From Terriglobia bacterium (GTDB lineage Bacteria; Acidobacteriota; Terriglobia; Terriglobales; Acidobacteriaceae), in NCBI GenBank assembly GCA_020073565.1, contig JAIQEY010000022.1, forward strand, positions 1 through 64,000: a stretch of 64,000 nucleotides of DNA, read 5' to 3'. Position 1 is the first letter of the stretch; each line of letters begins with the position of its first letter. The notes beneath the pieces were generated by a model. It searched no databases. It was not told the origin of the DNA and saw nothing but the letters and a program-made list of their open reading frames with translations. Shown piece after piece: positions 27,401 through 35,260 of the stretch. A program made the position numbers and the translations under genes.

Positions 27401-27607
27401 GGCGGCAACCCCGGGAAATTCGATTTCGTCGATCGTCAGGCCGAGGTAGGGGGTGATTGCCCCGAAGTTGGAGGGCGCTTCGGTGCCAGGCTGCTGGGCC
27501 GAAGGGTCCTGCTTGGACGGTTCGGATGGTGGCTGGCCCATGCCCCAGCCAGCCTGGGGCGCAAACATAGCCGCGACGAAAATCAAAACTACGCCCGCGA
27601 TGCGCAA
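24470..27607 (-). CDS. BamA/TamA-like Omp85 outer-membrane assembly protein
   Basis: The 1045-residue protein has a signal peptide (MRIAGVVLIFVAAMFAPQAG when read from TTG), about five POTRA domains (residues 70-560, e.g. EFPGVAADESPSLLTTTQLK, GRITLKGDAGYSMEEIINGA) and a C-terminal Omp85 barrel with the loop-6 signature FSGGGNSHRGFGLNQAGP (RGF) and the final strand GHFNFSFSVGQSF ending in Phe. It inserts beta-barrel proteins into the outer membrane. The frame stays open to 27784, but that would overlap the divergent ThiF gene; TTG at 27607 has GGGGAGGG a few nt upstream and yields a clean signal peptide. BamA and TamA are hard to separate here; tamB downstream favours TamA-like. Confidence 0.88.
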   Translation of the reverse strand: MRIAGVVLIFVAAMFAPQAGWGMGQPPSEPSKQDPSAQQPGTEAPSNFGAITPYLGLTIDEIEFPGVAADESPSLLTTTQLKVGEPLTRDGLHTAMQALFTTGRFADIQAEAERTVTAGVRLRFLTVPNYFVGQVIVDGVSVNPSANQLATATRLQLGELYSREKLDHALAGIERVLEENGYHQAKLTSSEQRDETQHQINLTFHVHTGTRAVVGRITLKGDAGYSMEEIINGAGNFHAGDPVISTRLTRTLQRIRARYQKQARLLAQVSLASRDYHPERNAVDYDFQIERGPVVRIDTEGFKISHLRLRKLVPIYEEGAVDDDLLNEGRRNIQNHLQTLGYFDATVSVSQHTVQDGKELEVLYAINPGDRHKLRAVQMKGNRYFSDDLIRTRMQCQPAGRLFSHGRYSDALLQDDVRAIQDLYRSNGFRQAEVASKLTSGYLTDPTQLAIELTIKEGPQTRVAWVRIDGGYTLPSDPVLPFISTEEGQAFNESSLADDRDTILEKYFNNGFSNATVDVSYVPVIPSPDEAPRVGVTFSIQEGEQFFANHVFLNGLHYTRAGVARREIQVQAGAPLSQQDMLESQRRLYSLGLFNEVDTAIQNPEGTEPRKNVLVSMHEAQRYTFDYGVGFEFQTGQPSFGTNQPLGQTGVSPRVSFGVTRINFGGRHQTVTAKTNLSRLQQRGLISFDAPKLMNRDLKFSVTAFYDNTVDVSTFTSERLEGTVQTVQVLKKNFDGTRDLSSIAYRFSYRRVQASNIEVSENLLPLFSKPTRVGEPSFVYLRNRRDNDLETTHGNYTTVEGGVASSYFGSEADFSRLLIKNATYYTFARNHRTGQGFVFARSTSIGVENPFGTTVVLDPSESPSAGQTLIPLPERFFSGGGNSHRGFGLNQAGPRDNITGFPVGGSALFLNSLELRMPNITLPYLLENIGFTLFHDMGNVFARPQEMLSSIGRWHQPDQEICFKPVPPGQSKCNYNYVSHAIGVGVRYQTPIGPLRFDFGYNLNPPAFPSYTNVVTNTVSGITTGIFGAQRAGHFNFSFSVGQSF

Positions 27608-27744
27608 CCATCCCTCCCCGAATGCCGGGCGTTGTATTGCGAGACCTATCGTGTTCGATGGAGCGGTAGACCGCACGTGTTGCTCGCCACAGAGAAGAAT
27701 GAGGGCCGGTCCTATAATAATTGCTTGGAAGCCTCGGAAAGGTA

Positions 27745-28767
27745 ATGCCTTTGGGACTGGACGATCGTTACTCGCGGCAGACACTGTTCAAGCAGATTGG
27801 GCCGGAAGGCCAGAAAAAGCTGGCGCAGGCCCGCCTGGCGATCGTGGGATGCGGAGCGACCGGCTCGGCGGTCGCCTCCCTGCTGGCGCGGGCGGGGGTG
27901 GGAACGCTGCGAATCGTGGATCGCGACTACGTCGAGAGCAGCAATCTGCAGCGGCAATCGCTGTTCGATGAAAGCGACGCCCGCGAATCCGTGCCTAAGG
28001 CGGTGGCCGCGGCGCGGCAGATCGCTCGATTTAATTCGCAGATCGTCGTCGAACCTCATGTCGACGACCTGACGCCGGCGAATGCCGACAGCCTGCTGGG
28101 CTGGGTCGATCTAGTCCTCGATGGCACCGACAATTTCGAAACTCGATATCTGATCAACGACTATGCCGTGAAGAATTCTGCCCCGTGGATCTATGCGGCA
28201 GCGGTCGGCAGTTATGCCGTAACCATGAATATCCTGCCCGGGGAAACCGCGTGTCTGGCCTGTATTTTTCCGGACGCTCCGGGCGGAACCGCTGAGACCT
28301 GCGAGACCGCAGGAATTCTAAATTCGGCCGTGAACCTGGTGGCCTCGCTGGCGGCGACCGAGGCTCTGAAATTTCTAGTGGGTGCGCGCTCCGAGATGCG
28401 GCGCACGCTGCTCTCGTGGGATGTCTGGAGGAACGAACAAGCGGAGGTGTCGGCGATCCGTCCGCGAGCGGGGTGTCGGGCGTGCGGGGAGCGGACCTTC
28501 GTCCACCTGGCCGGTGAGGGGCGGCCGCACATTACTCTGTGCGGCCGGAACTCGGTACAGATTCATGAGCGGCAACGGCCCGTAGATTTTGCCGAGATGA
28601 GTGCCCGTCTTCAGCCTCTAGGCACGGTTCGACACAACGAGTTCGTGTTGAAGTTCTGGCGGGAACCTTACGAAATGACGTTATTTCCCGACGGGCGAGC
28701 CATCATCAAAGGCACGACCGACACGTCGGTGGCACGAAGCTTCTACGCGCGATACATCGGCAGTTGA
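27745..28767 (+). CDS. ThiF/MoeB/HesA-family E1-like adenylyltransferase
   Basis: The 340-residue protein has the E1-like fold: RYSRQTLFKQIGPEGQKKL, the nucleotide motif ARLAIVGCGATGSAVASLLA (near residues 31-50), the RIVDRDYVESSNLQRQSLF segment, the LVLDGTDNFETRYLINDYAV block, and two CxxC pairs (CLACIFPD and GCRACGER) that would bind structural zinc. Such enzymes adenylate the C-terminus of a ubiquitin-like sulfur carrier (ThiS, MoaD). A C-terminal domain of about 90 residues (from FVHLAGEGRPHITLCGRNSV) follows. No carrier gene is nearby, so the pathway (thiamine, molybdopterin or other) is undecided. It diverges from the Omp85 gene. Confidence 0.88.
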   Translation: MPLGLDDRYSRQTLFKQIGPEGQKKLAQARLAIVGCGATGSAVASLLARAGVGTLRIVDRDYVESSNLQRQSLFDESDARESVPKAVAAARQIARFNSQIVVEPHVDDLTPANADSLLGWVDLVLDGTDNFETRYLINDYAVKNSAPWIYAAAVGSYAVTMNILPGETACLACIFPDAPGGTAETCETAGILNSAVNLVASLAATEALKFLVGARSEMRRTLLSWDVWRNEQAEVSAIRPRAGCRACGERTFVHLAGEGRPHITLCGRNSVQIHERQRPVDFAEMSARLQPLGTVRHNEFVLKFWREPYEMTLFPDGRAIIKGTTDTSVARSFYARYIGS

Positions 28768-29090
28768 AAATTGGGCGTTCGGCTAGCCCCAACGTTCGTT
28801 TGTGAACGGCACGGCTGGGGTCCTCGCCCGCCGCGCCGAGGGCGGGGTCCCCTCGGGACAGCCGGCAAGGTGCCGGGGCTACGATCCCGTTTAGCCTGAT
28901 CAGCAGAATACTAGCTTGCAGGTTGTGCGCATGAATTTGCAGCAGGCTACGTCGGGCTCGACTTGGAATCTCCGGACTTTGGCCGTGAGTCACCGGAAAT
29001 CTCCGAACATTCTGGTAGGCGGGCGCTCATCTACGACTGGCACGGAAACTGCACTCAGAGGCTGAGATCGGTAGCCCCTGTGGAGGCAGT
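28768..29090. other. Intergenic region with GC-rich palindromic element
   Basis: About 320 bp without a gene. At 28811-28885 there is a GC-rich, self-complementary stretch (a TCCTCGCCCGCCGCGCC block next to GAGGGCGGGGTCC, then GCCGGCAAGGTGCCGGGGC) of the kind dispersed in acidobacterial genomes. The end carries GGAGG upstream of the next gene. Confidence 0.5.
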
Positions 29091-29648
29091 ATGCGACCCT
29101 ATTTGGTTTTGTGTGCGGTAGTTCTGATTGCAGTAGCAGCGTTCGGGCAGCAGCCCGTACCCCCTCGGATTTACAGCCCCTGTCTTTACGGGTGTGGCCC
29201 GTACGTCCCGCTTATTACGACACCGATGGTGTCCCTGCAGACGGTTTCGCCGAACCCAGTGGGAGCAACCAACGCAACCACGGGATTGATTGCCGGTGCC
29301 ACCAATTCAACGCTCTCCCAGATTCAGGGATCGACGAGTTCGGAGTACACCGAAGCGGTGTGGTACCAGGGCGGAGACGCTCCTCTGATGACGTCCCGAA
29401 TTCACCTGTTGCGGGAACCGATCGGCCACGAAGCGCGCCCGATGCACGAAGTTCACGGTGCAGGCGAAGAAAACCGCGGTGGATGGCTCTACTTCTCGGG
29501 CTCGGATCACACGGCTAGTGCGGCGGCTGCATCCGGCGCGGCCAAGGGTTTCAAGAAAGCTGCGCACGTCTACACCAACGACGACGTGGAGCGCCAGAAC
29601 CAGACCAACGGGACTGTGAAGCACGGCGGCAAAACGGAAAAGATGTAG
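29091..29648 (+). CDS. Secreted protein of unknown function
   Basis: The 185-residue precursor has a signal peptide (MRPYLVLCAVVLIAVAAFGQ), a Pro/Cys segment (PRIYSPCLYGCGPYVPLITT), a Thr/Ser/Asn-rich middle (PNPVGATNATTGLIAGATNS) and a basic, Asn-rich tail. A single C-x3-C pair could form a disulfide. GGAGG lies six nt upstream of the ATG, and a strong terminator follows, so it is an independent transcription unit. I do not recognise the family. Confidence 0.6.
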   Translation: MRPYLVLCAVVLIAVAAFGQQPVPPRIYSPCLYGCGPYVPLITTPMVSLQTVSPNPVGATNATTGLIAGATNSTLSQIQGSTSSEYTEAVWYQGGDAPLMTSRIHLLREPIGHEARPMHEVHGAGEENRGGWLYFSGSDHTASAAAASGAAKGFKKAAHVYTNDDVERQNQTNGTVKHGGKTEKM

Positions 29649-29672
29649 GAGTCGGCTTTCGGCTCTCAGTTT

Positions 29673-29722
29673 AAGGCTCTCCATCGCGGCTGCTTGGTGC
29701 GATCGAGAGCCTTTGTCTTTCT
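29673..29722 (+). terminator. Rho-independent terminator
   Basis: A 9-bp inverted repeat (AAGGCTCTC at 29673-29681, GAGAGCCTT at 29705-29713), with an inner TCGC/GCGA pair, is followed by TGTCTTTCTT. It ends the preceding secreted-protein gene. Confidence 0.75.
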
Positions 29723-29833
29723 TAGGCAACTTATCTCCCTCCCTATCAAATCCGACCATCGTCGAGCCCAATCTGCTATCTTCTTGCGGTTGCCCTTCTT
29801 GAAAAATGAAACGTTCGCGCCGCTGCGCCGAGG

Positions 29834-31249
29834 ATGATTGTCTTCATGCCTGAGACTGCTCGCCCTGAGCCCTCCCGCCTTTACCGCTGGGCTGTATTGA
29901 TCTTCATCAGTGTGGCGATGGGTGGGAATTACTACATCTACGACAGCATCAATCCGCTGGAGCGCATCTTCATCGACAAACTGGGCTACTCGGCCACGGC
30001 TTTTGGCTGGCTGAACTCGTCCTACAGCGTGGCGGCCGTGGCAACCCTTCTGATCGGCGGAATCATCATCGACCGCATCGGAACGAAGAAGGCGATTACC
30101 TTCTTTGCTGTCCTTTGTCTGCTGGGCGCCGCGCTGACGGCCGCACGCGGGCAAGTCTCGGTGATGATCGCCGGACGAACCATCCTTGGGCTCGGCGCGG
30201 AATCGATGATCGTTGCCGTCACTACCGCGCTGGCGAAGTGGTTCAAGGGGAAGGAACTCAGCTTCGCTTTCGGCATCAACCTCACGATCGCCCGCCTCGC
30301 TTCGGTAGCCGCCGATAACTCGCCGACCTGGGCCAACCGAACGTTCTATCCCAACGGTCCGGCTGGTGAACCGAGTTGGCAAGGACCGTTATTGCTCGCC
30401 GTGGGCGCTGGGGTGCTGGCTGTGGTCTGCTCGGGTATCTACTGGTCTCTTGAAAGCCGGGCGGAGGGGCGGTACGAACTCGGGCAGGCCGGCACCATCG
30501 ACAAGTTGGAGTTCGGGCAGATTTTCCGCTTCAACCGCTCCTACTGGTTTGTCGTCGGCCTGTGCTTCACGTTCTATTCGGCCATCTTTCCGTTCCGGAC
30601 CTTCGCTATCGACTTCTTCACCAACAAGATTCTGGCCGCGCACAGCGGCCTGGCCGCGTCGGAGGCGATCAAGCAGGCAGGCTTTTGCAACAGCTTGCTG
30701 CCGATGACCGCCATGGTCGCCACCCCTTTGTTTGGTTTAATGGTGGATAAAATTGGCAAACGAGCGCTCTTCATGATGCTTGGTTCAGCGCTGCTCATGC
30801 CCGTGTATTTGATGATGGCGTACCTTTCAGCAGCAAAGACTGTAACCTTTGCCGTCCCATGGCTTAGCGCCGGGCATCTGACGCTGGAACATGTTACGTT
30901 GCCCCTGGTGCTGCTGGTCACGATGTCAATGATGGGAATTGTGTTCTCGTTGATCCCGGCGGTCATGTGGCCCTCAGTCGCATATATTGTTGACCAATCG
31001 CGGCTCGGCACCGCCTACGCCCTGATGACGCTAATCCAGCAGATCGGCTTCTTTCTCCTGAACCTGCTCATCGGTAACGCCAACGACTACGCGCACGCCG
31101 GTTTGGAGAATCCTGGGGGATACGCTTTGGGGATGTGGATCTTCTCCATTCTGGGATTTGTCGGCATGACCTTCGCGATCCTGCTGCGGATCCAGGAAAC
31201 TGGTCCCCACGGGCACGGGTTGGAGACTATTGTGATCGGAAAGGCGTGA
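29834..31249 (+). CDS. Major facilitator superfamily transporter
   Basis: The 471-residue protein has about 12 hydrophobic segments and the MFS inter-helix 2/3 motif seen as IGGIIIDRIGTKKAITFFAV, with the repeat motif in the second half as GLMVDKIGKRALFMM. The start YRWAVLIFISVAMGGNYYIY with a substrate-facing Asn-Tyr-Tyr-Ile-Tyr resembles MFSD1-like and related sugar/peptide or organic-anion carriers. The first Met (29834) and the one four codons later are both usable. The substrate cannot be deduced. It stands alone between a secreted protein and the sigma factor genes. Confidence 0.85.
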   Translation: MIVFMPETARPEPSRLYRWAVLIFISVAMGGNYYIYDSINPLERIFIDKLGYSATAFGWLNSSYSVAAVATLLIGGIIIDRIGTKKAITFFAVLCLLGAALTAARGQVSVMIAGRTILGLGAESMIVAVTTALAKWFKGKELSFAFGINLTIARLASVAADNSPTWANRTFYPNGPAGEPSWQGPLLLAVGAGVLAVVCSGIYWSLESRAEGRYELGQAGTIDKLEFGQIFRFNRSYWFVVGLCFTFYSAIFPFRTFAIDFFTNKILAAHSGLAASEAIKQAGFCNSLLPMTAMVATPLFGLMVDKIGKRALFMMLGSALLMPVYLMMAYLSAAKTVTFAVPWLSAGHLTLEHVTLPLVLLVTMSMMGIVFSLIPAVMWPSVAYIVDQSRLGTAYALMTLIQQIGFFLLNLLIGNANDYAHAGLENPGGYALGMWIFSILGFVGMTFAILLRIQETGPHGHGLETIVIGKA

Positions 31250-31265
31250 CAGGCCTCAAGTCCTG

Positions 31266-31296
31266 ACCACATAGGACACAGAGGGAACACAGGGAG
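31266..31296. repeat. Intergenic repeat, single arm of the ACCACAGAGGACACAG family
   Basis: The run ACCACATAGGACACAGAG continues with GGAACACAGGGAG. It is the single-arm form of a repeat that occurs as inverted pairs at 37702-37785, 38919-39088, 40508-40608 and 51851-51956. A 60-codon ORF over 31297-31479 has no coding support. Confidence 0.6.
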
Positions 31297-31496
31297 ATGG
31301 TAGCGGTTACGAAAGTGATCTTCCGCAATGTCCGGCTCCAGAATTTTGGAGACGCAGAGCCTCCCGTGGCTACCGTTTTTGGTATTCTGACGGCTTGCTG
31401 TGAGGTGAAGAGTGGTCGTACTGCTCTCTTCGCAAATTTATACAACGAAAAGAGTTTGAAGCCGCATCTGACCCAGTAGCGGCCGGAAAAGGTGAC

Positions 31497-32090
31497 TTGA
31501 CCGACCCGAAACAAGGAAGTATCCCAGAAGCTGAGGCGATTGAGCGGGCGAAGCAGGGAGACGAAGCAGCTTTCGAGATCCTGTATCACCTGCACAAACG
31601 CCGCGTGTACTCGCTATGTTTGCGCATGTTGTCCAATCCGGCGCAAGCGGAAGACCTGGCGCAGGAAGCTTTTCTTCAGCTCTTCCGCAAGATCAGTACG
31701 TTTCGCGGCGAATCGGCATTCTCCACGTGGCTGCACCGGATGACTGTCAACGTCGTCCTGATGCACCTGCGCAAGAAAGGCCTGCCGCTGGTCTCACTGG
31801 AAGAAACGCTGGAGACCGAGGAAGAAACGCCGAGGAAGGAATTCGGAGCCCAGGACGTGAAGCTGACCGGTTCGATCGACCGACTGCAATTGCAGCGGGC
31901 CATTGACCGTCTGCCGCCGGGCTACAAAACGGTTTTTGTATTGCACGATGTCGAAGGGTTCGAGCACAACGAAATTGCCGAATTGGTGGGGTGCTCGATC
32001 GGCAACAGCAAGTCGCAGCTTCATAAGGCACGATTGAAGCTGCGGGATTATCTTAAGTTTATGAGAGCCGAAAAGGCCGGGAGCACGTAA
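31497..32090 (+). CDS. ECF-type RNA polymerase sigma factor
   Basis: The 197-residue protein has sigma region 2 (about residues 25-95: [59 protein letters not shown]) and region 4 (about 125-185: [40 protein letters not shown]). It lacks regions 1 and 3, as extracytoplasmic-function sigma factors do. The start is TTG with AAAGGTG upstream. It is followed by an anti-sigma-like gene 32 nt later and then a DUF4097 gene, so it probably heads a stress-response operon. Confidence 0.93.
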   Translation: MTDPKQGSIPEAEAIERAKQGDEAAFEILYHLHKRRVYSLCLRMLSNPAQAEDLAQEAFLQLFRKISTFRGESAFSTWLHRMTVNVVLMHLRKKGLPLVSLEETLETEEETPRKEFGAQDVKLTGSIDRLQLQRAIDRLPPGYKTVFVLHDVEGFEHNEIAELVGCSIGNSKSQLHKARLKLRDYLKFMRAEKAGST

Positions 32091-32122
32091 GTGCGATTGC
32101 GGTATCGGGGAGAGAGGTCGTT

Positions 32123-32836
32123 ATGAAGTGTGCGGATATTCAGCGGGTCCTGCCTGAACTTGGGGAGCACGGGCAGGATGGTGAGTTTGAAGCTCATCTC
32201 AAGTCCTGTCCAGCTTGCTCGGAGCTAGTCTCGGACCTGAAGCTCATCTCCAGTGAAGCGCGGCAATTGTCGGCCTCCGACGAGCCCGCGCCGCGAGTAT
32301 GGGTCCGAATTGCTGCCGAGTTGCGGACAGAAGGGTTAATTCGGGAGCCGGAGGCGGCCGCTCCGGCTCCTGCAACTACGGCCCGGCGGGGCTGGAGAGC
32401 CTGGTGGCTGGTGCCAATGGCAGCAGCGCTGTTGGCAGGCGCGGCGTATGTCGTCAGCCATAGGCCGACGCCGCAAGTGGTTTACCAGCAGGCTCCGGCG
32501 GTTACCACTCCGGCGGCTCCTGCCAGTCAGACGCCGGCGGTTGTGGCTCAGGGACCGGCTGTGAGAGTCTCCCCGCAGCAGACGGCCAAGAATCGCACTG
32601 ACGTTTCCGAGGGCCCAAGTCCGGAAGATCAGCAGTTCCTGAGCGAGGTTTCCCAGCGCGCCCCGGGAATGCGGGCCACCTACGAAAGCCAGTTGCGGTC
32701 GGTGAACAACTACATCCGGGAAGTACAGGCTTACCTGGATCAGAATCCGGACGATGAGGATGCGCGTCAGCACCTGATGGAGGCGTACCAACAGAAGGCG
32801 ATGTTGTATCAGATGGCATTAGATCATGTTCAATAA
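32123..32836 (+). CDS. Anti-sigma factor, zinc-finger type, membrane-anchored
   Basis: The 237-residue protein starts with a zf-HC2-like anti-sigma domain (MKCADIQRVLPELGEHGQDG, then FEAHLKSCPACSELVSDLKL, with H-x3-CxxC ligands), a Pro/Ala linker, one transmembrane segment (AWWLVPMAAALLAGAAYVVS, about residues 93-112), a Pro/Ala-rich stretch and a periplasmic helical tail (YESQLRSVNNYIREVQAYLD). It would bind the adjacent sigma factor and release it on an envelope signal. It lies between the sigma gene and the DUF4097 gene on the same strand. Confidence 0.88.
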   Translation: MKCADIQRVLPELGEHGQDGEFEAHLKSCPACSELVSDLKLISSEARQLSASDEPAPRVWVRIAAELRTEGLIREPEAAAPAPATTARRGWRAWWLVPMAAALLAGAAYVVSHRPTPQVVYQQAPAVTTPAAPASQTPAVVAQGPAVRVSPQQTAKNRTDVSEGPSPEDQQFLSEVSQRAPGMRATYESQLRSVNNYIREVQAYLDQNPDDEDARQHLMEAYQQKAMLYQMALDHVQ

Positions 32837-32879
32837 TCATGGGTGAATCGGGTAGAATCCGGTTAGCTTAGGGGCAGTC

Positions 32880-33731
32880 ATGGACAGCATGCAGCGCACG
32901 ACAGTAGCAGGGATAGTTCTAGCAACGTGTTTGGCGTCGGTTGCGATCGCTGAAAGCCGTAAAGAATACCGCTTCAATGTTGGCCCGCAAGCCAATGTTT
33001 CCGTGGACGCCCAGTATGGGGCAATCTCAGTCAAGCCGGGCAGTGCGAATCAGGTCCTGATCACCGCCATCACAAAAGGCGACAAGGTAAACGTGGAGAG
33101 CCAGCAGAACGGCAACCGTGTTGAAGTGGGATCGCGGGTGCGTCCGGGCGCAGATCAGCAAAGTGGACGCGTGGATTACGAAGTCGCGGTTCCTCCGGAC
33201 GCCACCGTGCACATGCGTTCATCGACGGGGCCCATCACCGCCGACGGTTTGCTGGGAGACGTGACTCTGGAGGGCGCGAATGCGCAGGTGGAGGCACGGA
33301 ACGTGAGTCGCGGCCACCTGGTGGTTCAGACCATGAGCGGACCGATCACGCTCAACAACGTGCACAACTTTCACGTCGAAATCACATCCATCAGCGGAGA
33401 TATCCGCCTCAATTCCGTGACCGCGCAACTCGTCAAGGTAGAATCGACGAGTGGCAGAATTTTCTATAGCGGGGACTTCGGATTGGGCGGCGACTACAAG
33501 TTCAGCACCCATACCGGCGACATCGAAGCCCTGGTTCCGTCGAGCGCTTCCGCCGAATTCAACGCCCAGTCGCTGCAGGGGCAGGTGCAGAACGATTTCC
33601 CTCTTCAACCAAAGCAGCACTCCCGTATTTCCCTGGATGCGACCCGTGCCTTTATTGGTACGGCCGGCAAAGCCGCGTCGGGGGTAGTGATGCGGTCGTT
33701 CAGTGGTAAAATCCGCCTCAAGCAACGCTGA
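32880..33731 (+). CDS. DUF4097 (adhesin-like beta-helix) secreted protein
   Basis: The 283-residue precursor has a signal peptide (TTVAGIVLATCLASVAIAES) and a right-handed beta-helical body made of short strands such as VPPDATVHMRSSTGPITADG, GHLVVQTMSGPITLNNVHNF and VEITSISGDIRLNS, ending in MRSFSGKIRLKQR. The S-G-x-I turns are characteristic of DUF4097. These proteins often accompany ECF sigma/anti-sigma pairs in Acidobacteria; function is not established. It starts 43 nt after the anti-sigma gene, so the three likely form one operon. Confidence 0.85.
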   Translation: MDSMQRTTVAGIVLATCLASVAIAESRKEYRFNVGPQANVSVDAQYGAISVKPGSANQVLITAITKGDKVNVESQQNGNRVEVGSRVRPGADQQSGRVDYEVAVPPDATVHMRSSTGPITADGLLGDVTLEGANAQVEARNVSRGHLVVQTMSGPITLNNVHNFHVEITSISGDIRLNSVTAQLVKVESTSGRIFYSGDFGLGGDYKFSTHTGDIEALVPSSASAEFNAQSLQGQVQNDFPLQPKQHSRISLDATRAFIGTAGKAASGVVMRSFSGKIRLKQR

Positions 33732-33775
33732 CAATCGAGCGCAGAAGAAAGAGAACGACACGGCAGGCAGGTTGA

Positions 33776-34387
33776 ATGCCTGGCCTTCTTGTGTCATGGT
33801 GCGTCATGGGAGCGCGGGCGGTGTTTCTGGTGGGATTCATGGCTTCGGGAAAGAGTACGGTGGGTCCGGAACTGGCCCGGCGCCTGGGCTGGGATTTCGT
33901 CGACCTCGATGCCCGCATTGAGGCGCGCGAGGGGAAAAGCGTCCCGGAGATTTTTCGGGACCATGGTGAGACCGGGTTCCGGCTGGCTGAAAGCAATGTC
34001 CTCCAGCATCTGACGCAATCTCTCGAGCGCAACAGCGTGGTCGCACTCGGAGGTGGGGCCTTCGCGCAGGAAAGAATCCGTGCCTTGCTTCGAAACTGGC
34101 CCTCAGTATTCCTGAATGCGCCGGTGGAAGAACTGTGGCGGCGGAGTCTGACCGACGGAGTCGAACGCCCTTTACGGAAAGATCGCGACCAGTTCGCCCA
34201 GTTGCATGAGGAGCGGCTTCCCTGCTATCGGCAGGCCACCATCACCGTGGAAACCGCCGGCCGAGATGTGGCCTCCATTTGCGCTGAAATTGAAGAAGGG
34301 TTGCAGCTCCAGACACACGGAAAAGGCGGCCGACAAGACCCAGCCGCGTCTCGTTCCCCCAATCCTAGATCAGGAGAATCGCAGTGA
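33776..34387 (+). CDS. aroK: Shikimate kinase
   Basis: The 203-residue protein has the P-loop GFMASGKS (residues 20-27), the shikimate-binding region DLDARIEAREGKSVPEIFRD, Arg-containing FRLAESNVLQHL, the GGGAF motif (VVALGGGAFAQERIR) and the lid-like segment RPLRKDRDQFAQLHEERLPC with YRQATITVET. It phosphorylates shikimate in the aromatic amino acid pathway. ATG 33776 is preceded by an AGG-rich stretch; MGARAVFLVGF ten codons later is an alternative start. The last codons overlap the start of the next gene (GTGA). Confidence 0.93.
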   Translation: MPGLLVSWCVMGARAVFLVGFMASGKSTVGPELARRLGWDFVDLDARIEAREGKSVPEIFRDHGETGFRLAESNVLQHLTQSLERNSVVALGGGAFAQERIRALLRNWPSVFLNAPVEELWRRSLTDGVERPLRKDRDQFAQLHEERLPCYRQATITVETAGRDVASICAEIEEGLQLQTHGKGGRQDPAASRSPNPRSGESQ

Positions 34388-35142
34388 AGTTGTATCGCTG
34401 GCAATTTGCGTTTGGTTTGGCACTCATGCTGGTTTCTGCCGGGCTCGCCGCAGCCAAGGAGAAGGAGAACGAACACGAGGGTCAGAAGGTCGACTCTGGA
34501 TCCTTCGGCGTGTTCATGGGAGGTCATCGCGTCGGAACCGAAACTTTCTCGATCTACCAAAGCCAGAACGGGAGCGTCATCGAATCGGAGTTCAAGACCG
34601 AGGGCTCGGCCGCGCCTGCAGCTACGCAGAACTCGGAGATGCGGCTGACTGCGTCGGGCGAAGTCCGCCGCTATGATTGGCGGGAGGTGAGTCCCGGCAA
34701 GTCGCAACTGACCATCCTCCCCAACGACCAGTTTCTGACGCAGAGGTGGACAACTGGGCCGCAGGAAAAAGAGGGGGAGCAACCTTATCTACTGCCGCCT
34801 TCCACCGCTATACTGGACGACTATTTTTTTGTGCACCGCGAAGTGCTGGCCTGGAGATTCTTGAGCATGGCCTGCAAGCAGGAAAATGGGCAGGTACAGT
34901 GCCCCATCAAACAGCGCGTAAAGTTTTCTACCTTGAACCCCCATCAGCATTCTTCGGCGCCGGGCACCATGGCGGCTCTGGGCCGGGAGAAAGTGACCCT
35001 GAAGGGGACAGAACAGGAACTGATCAAGCTTGAGCTGACGACCGACTCCGGAACCTGGTATCTCTGGGTGAACGATCACGATCAATTCAAGTTGATGCGC
35101 ATTTCCATTGAGGGAGAGAATACCGAAGTGCTCCGCGACTGA
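34384..35142 (+). CDS. Secreted protein of unknown function, coupled to aroK
   Basis: The 252-residue precursor has a signal peptide (RWQFAFGLALMLVSAGLAAA), a Lys/Glu-rich segment (KEKENEHEGQKVDSG) and a beta-rich body (GVFMGGHRVGTETFSIYQSQ, EMRLTASGEVRRYDWREVSP, ILDDYFFVHREVLAWRFLSM). There is one Cys pair (SMACKQENGQVQCPIKQRV), possibly a disulfide. The GTG start overlaps the aroK stop by 4 nt (GTGA), so translation is coupled although the products act in different compartments. I do not recognise the family. Confidence 0.75.
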   Translation: MKLYRWQFAFGLALMLVSAGLAAAKEKENEHEGQKVDSGSFGVFMGGHRVGTETFSIYQSQNGSVIESEFKTEGSAAPAATQNSEMRLTASGEVRRYDWREVSPGKSQLTILPNDQFLTQRWTTGPQEKEGEQPYLLPPSTAILDDYFFVHREVLAWRFLSMACKQENGQVQCPIKQRVKFSTLNPHQHSSAPGTMAALGREKVTLKGTEQELIKLELTTDSGTWYLWVNDHDQFKLMRISIEGENTEVLRD

Positions 35143-35260
35143 GGATTGCTCCGGGCTGAAGGTCAGCCCCTTTCGGAACTTGGATGGCTCTCCCAGGAAC
35201 GCGCTACGATAGCTTGAGCGCCGGGTCGGGCTTGGCAAACCCGAGCGGCAAGGACAGTTT

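Noticed and set aside
31297-31479. 60-codon ORF between the MFS and sigma factor genes
   Set aside because: It begins in a repeat arm, has no ribosome site and no coding-like composition.
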